A stretch of 64,000 bases of DNA from Pedobacter steynii (GTDB lineage: Bacteria; Bacteroidota; Bacteroidia; Sphingobacteriales; Sphingobacteriaceae): positions 248,001-312,000 of the forward strand of contig NZ_FNGY01000001.1 in assembly GCF_900103665.1 (NCBI RefSeq). Direction: 5' to 3'. The notes below the pieces were generated by a model. The model did no database searches. It was not told the DNA's origin and saw only the letters and a program-made list of their open reading frames with translations. Shown here one piece after another: positions 24,714-34,607 of this stretch (position 1 is its first letter; every line of letters starts with the position of its first letter). Both the position numbers and the translations under genes were made by a program.

Positions 24714-26906
24714 TTAATGGCTGATCGATTTGACCCTCAGCACAACACTCGTTCTATTTGCACTCGCTTCCGGGTTAAAGCCGACTTTCATTAAAAAGTC
24801 TCCGGAATATACCTTACTACTGTCAATCGGCGATTTTGTGCCTGGATATAAGTTAATTTCTTCTACCTGGTATTTCTTCGCAGCATCCAGTCCTTTTAGT
24901 TTAACCGGTAATATGACGCCATTTGTAAAAAGCGTAGCCACGTGATAATTGAAAACAATGGCCTGATCTTTCGTGTCATTTACATAGGCAATTGAGGCGA
25001 TTTTGTTTTCATAAGGGTCTTGCAAACGGTACTGTTGCCCATGCCAAACGATGTCTTTAAAAGTGTTGTACGTTCGAACCGCATTTTGGCTAAAAAGTAA
25101 ATCATTCTCCGTCAGCTCATTCACCCGGACATCATACCCTAGTTTACCCATCATGGCGACATCAGTTTTAAACTTAATTGGCTGTTTTCCCATATCGGTA
25201 ATGTGGTTGTCTACTGCGATAGAAGGGAAGTAATAGGAATATTCCCACTGGATAAAAATACGGTCGTAAGCATTGGTATTGTCGCTGGGCCAGAATTCGG
25301 TGAAATATTTTAGGGAAGCATAGTCAACTCTGGAACCTCCGCCTGCACACAGCATCATTGGTATTTTTGGATATTTTTTTCGGATTCTTTCCAATACATT
25401 GGTTAATCCTCTGGTGTATTCGATATAAAAATGATCCTGATTTTTTAAAGTCGCGGAGTGTGCATTGTAGATTAATGAATTGCAATCCCATTTGATAAAG
25501 GCAAGTTCCGGCACTTCTTTAAAGATATCATCAACCGTTTTAAATATAAAGTCCTGAACTTTTGGGTTGGTCAGATCCAATACCAATTGGTTTCGCATGT
25601 AGAATTCTTTTCTGTCCGGTTGTCTGATGATCCAATCCGGATGATTCTCGTACAATTCGCTTTTTGGATTTACCATTTCCGGCTCCAGCCAAATGCCAAA
25701 TTTAACCTGATTTGCAGTGGCCTCTTTACCTAAAGAGCTGATGCCGTTTTTCAGTTTTTGTCTGTTATATTGCCAATCTCCAAGACCGGCTGCAGCACCA
25801 TTACGGGGATATTTATTGCCAAACCAGCCATCATCTAATAAGAAAACATCCACACCTAGTTTTTTAGTGTCCTTGGTCAGCTGATTTAGCTTTTCGTCGT
25901 TAAAATCGAAATAGGTAGTTTCCCAATTGTTTAAAATCGTTGACCGCTCTCCTTTACCATCAAGCAATTGATAATTCCGGGCCCAGTCCTGTAGGTTTCT
26001 GCTGGCCAGGCCTTTGCCCGATGAGGAATAAGTATATACAAAACGAGGGGTGACAAAGTTTTCTCCCGCTTTCAAAGTGTAGTTTGATGAAAAGTTATTG
26101 ATTCCTGCGGTGATTCTCAGATAGTATTCGTCGAAAGTTTCAAAATCAAGTCTGAAATTTCCTGCCCAGGCTAAAGAACCGGCGATGACCTCACCCCGTT
26201 CCTCTGTTGCAGGCTGATCGATAGAAACCATAAAAGACGAAGAATGTAATAGATTGGTTCTGGTACCCAATTTTGAATCAATGGTTTTAATGCCATGCAA
26301 TAATTGTTGTTCTTCTGATCGCATTTCTCTTACCGCGCCACTATAATGGTTCTTTAAAAAGAACTTCCGGCCGCTTAAGGTAAGGTTGGCCGAAGCGTAT
26401 TTGTTCAATACAACCACACCTTTTTCCTGATGTTTGATTTCTGCCCATTGTTCAATTACATCCTCCTTAAAATAGGCCAGGTAGTGTAAATCGACATTGA
26501 ATTTATACTTTGTGTCCGTTAAATGAACAATAGTGAGTTTTCTGTTATTGTCCAACTGCTTTTCTTCAACCGCAGTAAAAGTAAGTACCGTTGATTTATT
26601 GCCATCGCTATGCGTTACACTTAAACCAGGTTCTAAGAGATTTAGTGATCCGGAAGCAATGTAGGCTTCGCGTTTATTCAACAGGTCGTCCGAGCCTGGT
26701 TTGTATTTATCCAGAGGTTTAATACTTGTGTATTCAGAAGGACTTTCGAGCTTTTTGCCAAAATAGGTTGACAATAAGCTTTTATCCTGGTCTGTTTCTA
26801 ATACCAGAACATTTTTTGCAGTGGCAATTAAAATTGTTTTTTGAGCAAGACTGTTCATCGAAAGGGTTAGGGTTAGCAAAAAAAGAGCTTTAAATTTTCT
26901 CGTCAT
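24714..26906 (-). CDS. exported alpha-galactosidase, glycoside hydrolase family 36
   Basis: A 730-residue protein with signal peptide (1-21, ending NSLAQ) and the GH36 three-part layout: an N-terminal beta-supersandwich, a catalytic barrel and a C-terminal beta domain. Landmarks are FLLDDGWFG, KFGIWLEPEMVNP, the nucleophile D474 in FIKWDCN, and the acid/base D542 in FWPSDNT. GH36 enzymes release terminal alpha-galactose from raffinose-type sugars and galactans. It lies upstream of, and divergent from, the membrane regulator at 27065 and the SusC/SusD operon, so it may serve the same uptake system, but the operon's own cargo does not look galactan-specific. Confidence 0.93.
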   Translation of the reverse strand: MTRKFKALFLLTLTLSMNSLAQKTILIATAKNVLVLETDQDKSLLSTYFGKKLESPSEYTSIKPLDKYKPGSDDLLNKREAYIASGSLNLLEPGLSVTHSDGNKSTVLTFTAVEEKQLDNNRKLTIVHLTDTKYKFNVDLHYLAYFKEDVIEQWAEIKHQEKGVVVLNKYASANLTLSGRKFFLKNHYSGAVREMRSEEQQLLHGIKTIDSKLGTRTNLLHSSSFMVSIDQPATEERGEVIAGSLAWAGNFRLDFETFDEYYLRITAGINNFSSNYTLKAGENFVTPRFVYTYSSSGKGLASRNLQDWARNYQLLDGKGERSTILNNWETTYFDFNDEKLNQLTKDTKKLGVDVFLLDDGWFGNKYPRNGAAAGLGDWQYNRQKLKNGISSLGKEATANQVKFGIWLEPEMVNPKSELYENHPDWIIRQPDRKEFYMRNQLVLDLTNPKVQDFIFKTVDDIFKEVPELAFIKWDCNSLIYNAHSATLKNQDHFYIEYTRGLTNVLERIRKKYPKIPMMLCAGGGSRVDYASLKYFTEFWPSDNTNAYDRIFIQWEYSYYFPSIAVDNHITDMGKQPIKFKTDVAMMGKLGYDVRVNELTENDLLFSQNAVRTYNTFKDIVWHGQQYRLQDPYENKIASIAYVNDTKDQAIVFNYHVATLFTNGVILPVKLKGLDAAKKYQVEEINLYPGTKSPIDSSKVYSGDFLMKVGFNPEASANRTSVVLRVKSISH

Positions 26907-27064
26907 TGGTTTTAGTTGTTGCTTATTATATTATGTTTGCAGCGTTAGGAAAGTTGTTTCGTAAATTTAACAGGAAGTACGCGATTTAAAATGAAAATGG
27001 AATTCCAAAGTGAAGACATTGTTTTGTATAGTTAACCTGTTTATTATTAGTTATATATAGTTAG

Positions 27065-28378
27065 ATGAACGATCAGTCTGTACAGCCAAATAACCCGTTA
27101 TACTTTGATACATTAGATGGTTGTTGCAAAAAAATCATTGAAAAAATGGGCAATAAGCCTATTGCTGAATGGAGAGCTTCAGACTATAATACCTTAAGTA
27201 GCCTGCTGGGTCAGCAAACTAAAGTTTATTTGAGTGAAAATACACTAAAGCGTATTTTTGGCCGCCTAAAAACATCTCAGCGTTATTACCCTCAGCTGGC
27301 GACCCGAAATGCACTCGCCCAATTTATCGGTTACCGGGATTGGCAGGAGTTTGAATTGGTTTACACCAGTTCGCAGATCAGTACAAAAGCAGAGGAGCCG
27401 TTAACGGAAGAAAAAAATCAACCCGAAGCAGAAAAGCCGATCCTTAAAAAACGTGTGCTCCTGTCTCCGGTAATGATCGGTTTTGCACTGATCGTGATAG
27501 TCTTCCTACTTGGCTTTTTTCTTTATCTAAATAAAGAACAAGGATTGAACAGCGTGAAACTGGTTTGTGAGAATCCTTTTGGAAATGTGCCACATACCGC
27601 GGTTTTTGCATTAAAGTCTGACCGTGCTTTCGATAAGGAGGAGGAATTCAAGCTGGATTGCATGGAAGAAGCGCTTCCGGCCACCATTACCGGAAATGAT
27701 AAGATAACCAGGTTCTTCAAAAACCCTGGGGTGGTTTATGTAACCTTATATCGTAAAGATAAAGCGATAGATACAGTGTCGATTTGTTTACAGACGAAGG
27801 GATGGGTAGCCAATTCAGGAAATGATACCTCAAGAGCATATCCGATCGCTAATTTAAAGGCACTTGATCCAAAAAATATAGCAGTTTCGGCAGCGCAGTT
27901 AGATTCTGCAGGTCTGGATACCAAAAAACCTTTTCTGATCGGCTTTAGTAATATTCACCCATCTGACATTAGCGGTGATAATTTTTCTTTCTCTACGAAG
28001 GTTTTTGCAGAACAAAACAGGCCAGGTGTACAATGTATTGAAACTACGATCATTATTTTGGGAGAAAAAGATAGACACCTGCTCACGTTGTTTAGAGAAA
28101 ACTGCGTCGCGTTGTCCAGATATACTTTTTCTGAATTGAAGGCTATAGGTTCTGAAGAGTTTTTAGGAAACTTAGCTTTTAATGCTTCAAATGGTGGGGA
28201 GATCGTACTCAGTGTCAAAAATAAAGTCGTTACTGTGATCCTGAATGGTAAGAAAGTACTCCGCACAAAATACCAGAAATCAATTGGAAAAGTGATGGGG
28301 GTAAAAATTCTCTTCAACGGTATTGGAAAAGCCGTGTCCCCTGAGTTGCGGGATTTGAATACTCAGGCACTTTTTTAA
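27065..28378 (+). CDS. membrane-anchored protein with N-terminal helical putative DNA-binding domain
   Basis: A 437-residue protein. The cytoplasmic N-terminal ~100 residues are helical (YFDTLDGCCKKIIEK; LSENTLKRIFGRLKTSQ), as found at the start of many Bacteroidota membrane proteins, and resemble a small DNA- or protein-binding module. One transmembrane segment lies at about 138-158 (VMIGFALIVIVFLLGFFLYL). The periplasmic C-terminal ~275 residues are beta-rich, with a jelly-roll-like part near the end (LLTLFRENCVALSRYTFSE). It sits between the alpha-galactosidase and the SusC gene, 275 bases upstream of the latter, so it may sense a substrate for that operon. That role is an inference. Confidence 0.6.
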   Translation: MNDQSVQPNNPLYFDTLDGCCKKIIEKMGNKPIAEWRASDYNTLSSLLGQQTKVYLSENTLKRIFGRLKTSQRYYPQLATRNALAQFIGYRDWQEFELVYTSSQISTKAEEPLTEEKNQPEAEKPILKKRVLLSPVMIGFALIVIVFLLGFFLYLNKEQGLNSVKLVCENPFGNVPHTAVFALKSDRAFDKEEEFKLDCMEEALPATITGNDKITRFFKNPGVVYVTLYRKDKAIDTVSICLQTKGWVANSGNDTSRAYPIANLKALDPKNIAVSAAQLDSAGLDTKKPFLIGFSNIHPSDISGDNFSFSTKVFAEQNRPGVQCIETTIIILGEKDRHLLTLFRENCVALSRYTFSELKAIGSEEFLGNLAFNASNGGEIVLSVKNKVVTVILNGKKVLRTKYQKSIGKVMGVKILFNGIGKAVSPELRDLNTQALF

Positions 28379-28652
28379 GCAATTTCTTATTCTTCCCGCT
28401 CGGGTTATTTGTTTTTATAGGAACAAATCTCAGATTTTTGCGTCCATTGTAATTTTCATGTGCTATGTAATTTGTTGTTTGTGAGTGTTTTAGTGCTCCA
28501 TTCTTTTGCGCAAGCTTTGTACGCTTCCAGCCTACATTCCTGCGCTTAATTGGGCCTAGATTTACCTAATGTCAAACCGGAAAGTATTTAATACCAACGG
28601 TTGATGTAAAGGATGAACCACATCTATAACCAAACAAACTAAACAAAATTAT

Positions 28653-31600
28653 ATGAGAATTAAGTACCTATTGTTAGGTGGGATGATGATTACAGGCTGG
28701 AGCTATAGTTACGCCAGCGGTGATGATCTCCATCTGAAAAAGATGGAAATCCTGAGTAACCTGTCGTCCCGTTCGGAGCATCGGGAGCAAGCCATATTTC
28801 TTAAAGTATCCGGCTTTGTAAAAGATGAATTGGGGATGCCCATACCAGGCGTATCAGTTAAAGTAGCAGGAAGTGCAAAAGTGGCGCTAACCGACAACAA
28901 AGGATTTTATAGCATTGATGTAGATGCCAATGGTCAGTTGGAATTCAGCTATGTTGGCTATAAGAAACATGTGGCTGATATTGGAAATCAGACAACACTC
29001 AATATTACCCTTATACCGGAAGCCGGTAATTTGAATGAAGTGGCAGTTGTTGGTTATGGCCGGCAAAAGAAAGCAAGTGTGGTAGGTTCACAATCTACCA
29101 TCAAACCAGAAGAACTTAAGCTACCTGTAAGAGATTTAACAAGTGCAATCGCAGGCCGGCTGGCAGGTGTGGTTGCTTACCAAAGGGGTGGAGCTCCTGG
29201 AGCAGACGGTTCTGACATCTTTATCCGGGGGATTGCCACTTTTGGCTCCAGTCCGCGTACACCATTGCTGGTGGTAGACGGCGTTCCGGACCGGTCGATC
29301 AACAATTTAGATCCGGAAGATGTAGAGAGCTTTACCGTACTAAAAGATGCTTCCGCCACTGCAGTATATGGTACACGTGGTGCAAACGGGGTAATCTTAA
29401 TCAATACCAAAAAAGGGAAAGCAGGTAAACCTTCGGTTAATGCAGAATTCAATCAGGCTGTAAATAAATTTACTGCATTGCCTGATTTTATAGACGGGCC
29501 TACCTTTATGACCATCTTTAACGAAGGTTTAACCATGCGGGGCAGGGCTCCTCAGTATACTCAGGAAGCAATTGATAAAACGGCAAGCGGAGTTGATCCC
29601 GACCTGTATCCCAATGTGAATTGGTATCAGGAGCTGTTTAAGGATTATGGGCAGAACAAACGCGCCACTTTAAATGTAAGCGGGGGCTCTGAAAACGCCA
29701 CATATTACCTCTCTGCAGGTTATTTCGGTGAAACAGGACTTTTTAAAACAGAAGATGTCAATGCCTATAATTCTGCCTTAAAATTAGATCGCTTTAACTT
29801 CACCAGTAACTTAAATCTGAATGTGACCAAAACCACTAAACTTGATTTTGGTATCAATGGTTACATTACCAATTATAATGAGCCTAACTATGGCGTAAAT
29901 CAGATTTTTGCATTAACCACTTCTACACCTCCCCATACCATCCCAACCGTATATAGTAACGGTCAGTATCCGCAATTAACCGGATCCGGAATCAGTCCCT
30001 ATATGGCGCTGACACAATCCGGGGTATACAGTGCTTTTAACAATGTAGTGCGGTCTAATATTAAAGTAACGCAGGATTTGGCGGCTTTAACACCGGGTTT
30101 AAATGTTTCAGCCATGTTTGCCTACGATGTAAATTCCAGCACAGGTAACAGACGTGGCCGGACTTTACAAACTTATAATGCCACTGGCAGAGATGCGAAT
30201 GGCAATCTGATTACAGGAATTACTTCAACAGGTACAAACGACCTGAGTTTTGCAATCACCCGTTTCGGGGATCGGAGATTGTATATGGAAACTGCATTGA
30301 ACTATAACCGGAAGTTCGGTAAAAGTGAATTTGGTGGATTGGTTTTATTCAATCAATCTGATTTTAGCGATGCACAATCCCGTGTCGATTCCTATAAAGG
30401 TGCAATTCCTTATCGCCAGCGAAACCTCGTTGGAAGGGCAACATATGGCTATAATGAACGCTATTTTATAGAAGGGAATTTTTCTTACTCGGGCTCTGAT
30501 AACTTTATCCCCAGCAAGCGCTTTGGCTTATTCCCTTCAATTGGGGCAGGATGGATTGTTTCAAATGAGCCATTTTTCAAACCCATAAATGACATTGTAA
30601 GTTTCTTTAAACTCAGGTATACCTATGGTGTATCGGGTAATGCAGGGTTATTGGATCCTGACTTAAGATTTTTATACTTAACCACTATTGGGGCTGGAGG
30701 AACCTATGGTTTTGGTGATACGCCTTCCTCTGTTACCGGTTATGCCGAAAGCCGTATCGGGGGAGATGTACAGTGGGAAAACTCTTACCGGCAGAACCTG
30801 GGATTGGAACTGAATTTTCTAAATAATGACCTCGAGTTAATCGTAGAATTATTTAAGGAAAAAAGGAGAAATATCCTGGTAGCCAACACCAGCATTGCCT
30901 TTAATTCTGGTTTTACTTATGCAAACCTGCCCTATAGTAATATTGGGGAAGTAGATAACAAAGGAATTGATGCGACATTGAACTATACCAGGAACTTTTC
31001 TGACCGGGGCTTCTTCAGCTTCAGAGGAGTGTTCAGCTACAATAAAAATAAAAACATTGTGGATGGTAATGCCCCATGGAAATACAGTTATATAGACCGG
31101 GTTGGAAAACCAGTCGGACAGCGATTCGGATACATTGCAACCGGACTTTTCCGATCGGAAAATGAAATCGCCAACGCTCCTAATCAGGCAGGTAACACCA
31201 TGGTGGGCGACATCCGTTACAAGGACTTAGATGGTAATGGAGTGATCAATGGGGATGACCAGACCGCTATTGGTTACGGTTCTGTTCCGCGTATCGTTTA
31301 TGGGTTAAATCTTGGTGGGGGATATAAAGGTTTTGATATTGCTTTATTCTTTCAGGGAACAGGCCAGGTTGACTTTAACTATGCCAGTGGTAATGCCACA
31401 ACACCATTTACCAACGGGCCCACAAACAGTAATATGTACAAGCAGGTACTGAACAGATGGACTCCTGGTAATCCCGATCCCCGTCCATTTTATCCTCGTT
31501 TATCTACTACTCAGGATCTGACCACAAATTATTTAACCAGCACCTGGTGGATCCAGCGCGCAGATTATCTAAGGTTGAAAAGTGCGGAGCTCGGTTATAC

Positions 31601-31781
31601 TTTTAACTCAAAAGTATTTGAAAAAGCGGGCATTAAAAAAGTCAGGATCTATACCAATGGAACGAATCTCCTGACCTTTTCGCGATGGAAATTCTGGGAT
31701 CCGGAATTGGGTGATGGGCGTGGTGCTTCTTATCCAAATATTACGACCTATAATCTTGGTTTACGTGTTAATTTTCAATAA
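28653..31781 (+). CDS. SusC/RagA-family TonB-linked outer-membrane transporter
   Basis: A 1042-residue protein with signal peptide. A carboxypeptidase-regulatory-like domain (~50-125; VSGFVKDELGMPIPGVSVKV) is followed by the SusC signature near the plug (VAVVGYGRQKKASVVG), a plug domain with RGIATFGSSPRTPLLVVDG and ATAVYGTRGANGVILI, and a long 22-strand-type barrel ending LRVNFQ. It is the active-transport half of a SusC/SusD pair importing an oligomeric substrate with TonB energy. The partner SusD follows 8 bases later and the next genes are spaced by about 10-20 bases, so this is an operon of five genes. Confidence 0.95.
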   Translation: MRIKYLLLGGMMITGWSYSYASGDDLHLKKMEILSNLSSRSEHREQAIFLKVSGFVKDELGMPIPGVSVKVAGSAKVALTDNKGFYSIDVDANGQLEFSYVGYKKHVADIGNQTTLNITLIPEAGNLNEVAVVGYGRQKKASVVGSQSTIKPEELKLPVRDLTSAIAGRLAGVVAYQRGGAPGADGSDIFIRGIATFGSSPRTPLLVVDGVPDRSINNLDPEDVESFTVLKDASATAVYGTRGANGVILINTKKGKAGKPSVNAEFNQAVNKFTALPDFIDGPTFMTIFNEGLTMRGRAPQYTQEAIDKTASGVDPDLYPNVNWYQELFKDYGQNKRATLNVSGGSENATYYLSAGYFGETGLFKTEDVNAYNSALKLDRFNFTSNLNLNVTKTTKLDFGINGYITNYNEPNYGVNQIFALTTSTPPHTIPTVYSNGQYPQLTGSGISPYMALTQSGVYSAFNNVVRSNIKVTQDLAALTPGLNVSAMFAYDVNSSTGNRRGRTLQTYNATGRDANGNLITGITSTGTNDLSFAITRFGDRRLYMETALNYNRKFGKSEFGGLVLFNQSDFSDAQSRVDSYKGAIPYRQRNLVGRATYGYNERYFIEGNFSYSGSDNFIPSKRFGLFPSIGAGWIVSNEPFFKPINDIVSFFKLRYTYGVSGNAGLLDPDLRFLYLTTIGAGGTYGFGDTPSSVTGYAESRIGGDVQWENSYRQNLGLELNFLNNDLELIVELFKEKRRNILVANTSIAFNSGFTYANLPYSNIGEVDNKGIDATLNYTRNFSDRGFFSFRGVFSYNKNKNIVDGNAPWKYSYIDRVGKPVGQRFGYIATGLFRSENEIANAPNQAGNTMVGDIRYKDLDGNGVINGDDQTAIGYGSVPRIVYGLNLGGGYKGFDIALFFQGTGQVDFNYASGNATTPFTNGPTNSNMYKQVLNRWTPGNPDPRPFYPRLSTTQDLTTNYLTSTWWIQRADYLRLKSAELGYTFNSKVFEKAGIKKVRIYTNGTNLLTFSRWKFWDPELGDGRGASYPNITTYNLGLRVNFQ

Positions 31782-31789
31782 TTGAAATC

Positions 31790-33610
31790 ATGAATTTAAA
31801 TAAATTATTCTTCCTGGCATTGGTCATCGTTGCGCTGTTGCCCACAGGATGTAAAAAAGGATTTTTCGAGACTGTACCAGATAATCTGATTACTGTAGAC
31901 GGTGTATTTACCAACAGAGGACAAACAGAGCGTTGGCTGGCAGGATTATATAGTTCTGTTCAGGATCCATGGTTAACTTCCGGCGGACTTCAGTTTCACA
32001 TTACCACCGATGAAGCGGATATCAGCAACTGGGAAAACCCGGCGATGAACAGTGGTGCACTTGCTGCAACTTCCATAAACATTACTACCGGTGGCTATTA
32101 TGAGAAAATCAGGCTGGCCAATATTTTTCTGGAAAATATTGATAAAAACCAGGAGATTTTAGCACTCAACAACGGTGAAGAAATTATTAAGCGTTACAAA
32201 GGAGAAGCACAATTTTTAAGGGCTTATTACCACTGGGTATTGATGAAACAATTCGGGCCTATAGAAATTGCCCCTTTAAAGTCCGGATCTCCTAATGATG
32301 ACTACCAGATTCCAAGAAGTTCCTGGGATGAATGCGTGGCTTTTGTGATGAAGGAAATGGAAGAGGCAAAGCAGAACTTACCTGCCAATAATTTTACGGT
32401 AGGTACCAGTGACGTTGATCCTGCCAGAACAGGACGTATCAATCAAATCGTAGTTTCTGCCGTACAGGCGCAAATATTATTGTTCCATGCCAGTCCGCTT
32501 TATAACGGAAATGTAGAGTTGGGCGATTTTAAAAATATGGATGGAAAACAATTAATCAACCAAACTTATGATGCGGGCAGATGGGCGAAAGCAGCAGCAG
32601 CGGCTAAAGCAGCAATAGATCTCGCGGAAGCCAATGGAAAAAAATTGTTCAGGGTGAATGATGCGGATCCTTTCAGGGCTGCTTTTTTATCCTGCCGGAA
32701 CCTGTATTGGGACGGTTGGAAAGATGAAGGAATCTGGTTGAGGGTAACCAATAGTTCTGGTCCTTATGAGTACAGTGCTGCCCCGCGGTCTATACAAGGG
32801 ACCCCCTGGAATGGTATTGCATTGGTGCAGGAACTGGTAGATGATTTCAGAATGAAGGATGGAAGCGAAATTGGCGGATCCGGATATAATGAGAATACTT
32901 ATACCAATACGGCAAATCCTTATTACGTTTCCGGTACCAATACGATGTATACCAACCGCGAGCCCCGTTTTTATGTTGATGTCACTTTTAATGGTTCGGT
33001 AACCCCGGCTGTTGCTAAAGCAGGCGCAAATAATGCACGTGTTGAATTTTTTCTGACCGGAAACTCTGGTAAAGCAGGTGAAACACGTAACTGGCCTAAA
33101 ACAGGTTATACTTCCAGAAAGAACATTCATCCGACTTTTAGCTTTAGCCCTTATGTTTATTTAGCAAGACCTGCTATGCTGATCCGTCTGGCAGAACTAT
33201 ACCTGATCTATGCGGAAGCATTAAACGAAAGTGACCCGGGAAATCCTGATGTGCTGAAATACTTAAATGCGGTACGTACACGTGGTGGCATTCCTGCCTT
33301 AACCGGAGGTACACAGGTGCAATTGAGAACCCAAATCAGAAGGGAGCGCAGAATAGAGCTTTGTATGGAAAATGGAGCAAGATATTTTGATGTCAGAAGG
33401 TGGAAAGTTCCGCAGGAAGAAGGATTTGTTCAGGGAGGATCTTATACCGGAATGAACATAGAAGCTGGTTCAATCTTGTCGGACCCTGCTTTTCACCAGC
33501 GAAAAATAGCTTTTAGCCGGGCGGTATGGCAACGCAAATATTATTTTTATCCTTACCCGCAGGAAGAAATGGATAGAAATAAACAATTGGTTCAATTTCC
33601 CGGATATTAA
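31790..33610 (+). CDS. SusD/RagB-family surface lipoprotein
   Basis: A 606-residue lipoprotein with a lipobox at LLPTGCKKG (Cys 21). The SusD fold has TPR-like helices and a long C-terminal region; typical signatures are RYKGEAQFLRAYYHWVLM, PRSSWDECVAFVMKEME, LIRLAELYLIYAEALNE and RTRGGIPAL, and it ends YPYPQEEMDRNKQLVQFPGY. It captures substrate at the cell surface and lids the SusC barrel encoded 8 bases upstream. The next gene, a surface lipoprotein with a discoidin domain, starts 12 bases later. Confidence 0.95.
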   Translation: MNLNKLFFLALVIVALLPTGCKKGFFETVPDNLITVDGVFTNRGQTERWLAGLYSSVQDPWLTSGGLQFHITTDEADISNWENPAMNSGALAATSINITTGGYYEKIRLANIFLENIDKNQEILALNNGEEIIKRYKGEAQFLRAYYHWVLMKQFGPIEIAPLKSGSPNDDYQIPRSSWDECVAFVMKEMEEAKQNLPANNFTVGTSDVDPARTGRINQIVVSAVQAQILLFHASPLYNGNVELGDFKNMDGKQLINQTYDAGRWAKAAAAAKAAIDLAEANGKKLFRVNDADPFRAAFLSCRNLYWDGWKDEGIWLRVTNSSGPYEYSAAPRSIQGTPWNGIALVQELVDDFRMKDGSEIGGSGYNENTYTNTANPYYVSGTNTMYTNREPRFYVDVTFNGSVTPAVAKAGANNARVEFFLTGNSGKAGETRNWPKTGYTSRKNIHPTFSFSPYVYLARPAMLIRLAELYLIYAEALNESDPGNPDVLKYLNAVRTRGGIPALTGGTQVQLRTQIRRERRIELCMENGARYFDVRRWKVPQEEGFVQGGSYTGMNIEAGSILSDPAFHQRKIAFSRAVWQRKYYFYPYPQEEMDRNKQLVQFPGY

Positions 33611-33622
33611 TGTAATTCAAAA

Positions 33623-34597
33623 ATGAAAAAACTATTAAAATTGGCTAGCCTTGCTTTGCTGGGACTATCCCTGTTTACCGGATGCAAAAAAAATGAAGCT
33701 CCGTATGAGGAGTTGACTGATGCTAAGGACGGTGCCAGCGTTTATATCGCCAGATTTACAGGTAACGAACAAAAACTCAGTATTTTTCCTTATCAGGATG
33801 AAGCGCGGACATTTGAGTTTGGCGCATCATTTGGCGCATTGGGTTTACCGAAAAACAACATCAGCGTAAAATATGCGGTAGACGATAAAGCCTTTGACAG
33901 CTTAAATGTTCAGCGGGGGAAAATGGGGTTGACTGCTTATCGTAAATTTCCGGCAGAGGCCTACCAGATCAGTACGCTTAACAGTACCATTTCTTCCGGA
34001 AAAACAACTTCAGATTTGATAAAAGTGAGTTATTTCTCCAGGCTGTTCGATCCTGCCTTCGATTACCTGTTGCCCATCAGTATTGTAAGTGCCGATGGAT
34101 ATAAAATCGGAACAAATAAGACCATTTTTTTGGTTGCGCCTAAGCTCAGTGAAACTCCAGCCAGTAAAACAGGCTGGACGGTTAGTGCTGATTCTGAAGA
34201 ACTGGTAGGAGAGGGCAGTGTTAACGGTAAAGCCACCGCTGCTTTAGACGGTAATATAGACACTTACTGGCATTCTAAATGGCAGGGAGGGGAATTGCCC
34301 TTTCCACATTGGCTCACTATAGATATGAAGCAGGATATTTATGTAACCAGAGTGGAATTGGCTGCAAGGCAAAATGCCAGTACAGGTTTTAGCCGGTTTA
34401 ACATTGAAGCCAGTAATGACGGCAGCACCTGGATAAGTCTGGGCACCGGATTAATCATGGATCCGGCCAATAAAGCTTTTCAATCTTTTCCCGTGACACC
34501 AGGTTATCGGAGATATTTGAAAATCACGATGACCGCCGGTGCGACCAGTGTCACCAAATCCACCCATTTAGCTGAAATCAATGTATACCGTTATTAA
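33623..34597 (+). CDS. surface lipoprotein: DUF1735 plus F5/8 type C (discoidin) domain
   Basis: A 324-residue lipoprotein with lipobox LSLFTGCKKN (Cys 21). A DUF1735-type domain (about 35-165) is followed by a C-terminal discoidin/F5-8C domain (about 190-320; ALDGNIDTYWHSKWQ, FPHWLTIDMKQ, RYLKITM). Discoidin domains bind sugars, often galactose-type. It is third in the SusC/SusD operon, and such proteins are accessory surface binders or parts of glycan-degrading complexes. The end overlaps an upstream alternative start of the next gene, but the better start there is at 34608, 10 bases after this stop. Confidence 0.88.
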   Translation: MKKLLKLASLALLGLSLFTGCKKNEAPYEELTDAKDGASVYIARFTGNEQKLSIFPYQDEARTFEFGASFGALGLPKNNISVKYAVDDKAFDSLNVQRGKMGLTAYRKFPAEAYQISTLNSTISSGKTTSDLIKVSYFSRLFDPAFDYLLPISIVSADGYKIGTNKTIFLVAPKLSETPASKTGWTVSADSEELVGEGSVNGKATAALDGNIDTYWHSKWQGGELPFPHWLTIDMKQDIYVTRVELAARQNASTGFSRFNIEASNDGSTWISLGTGLIMDPANKAFQSFPVTPGYRRYLKITMTAGATSVTKSTHLAEINVYRY

Positions 34598-34607
34598 TTC
34601 ATTTACC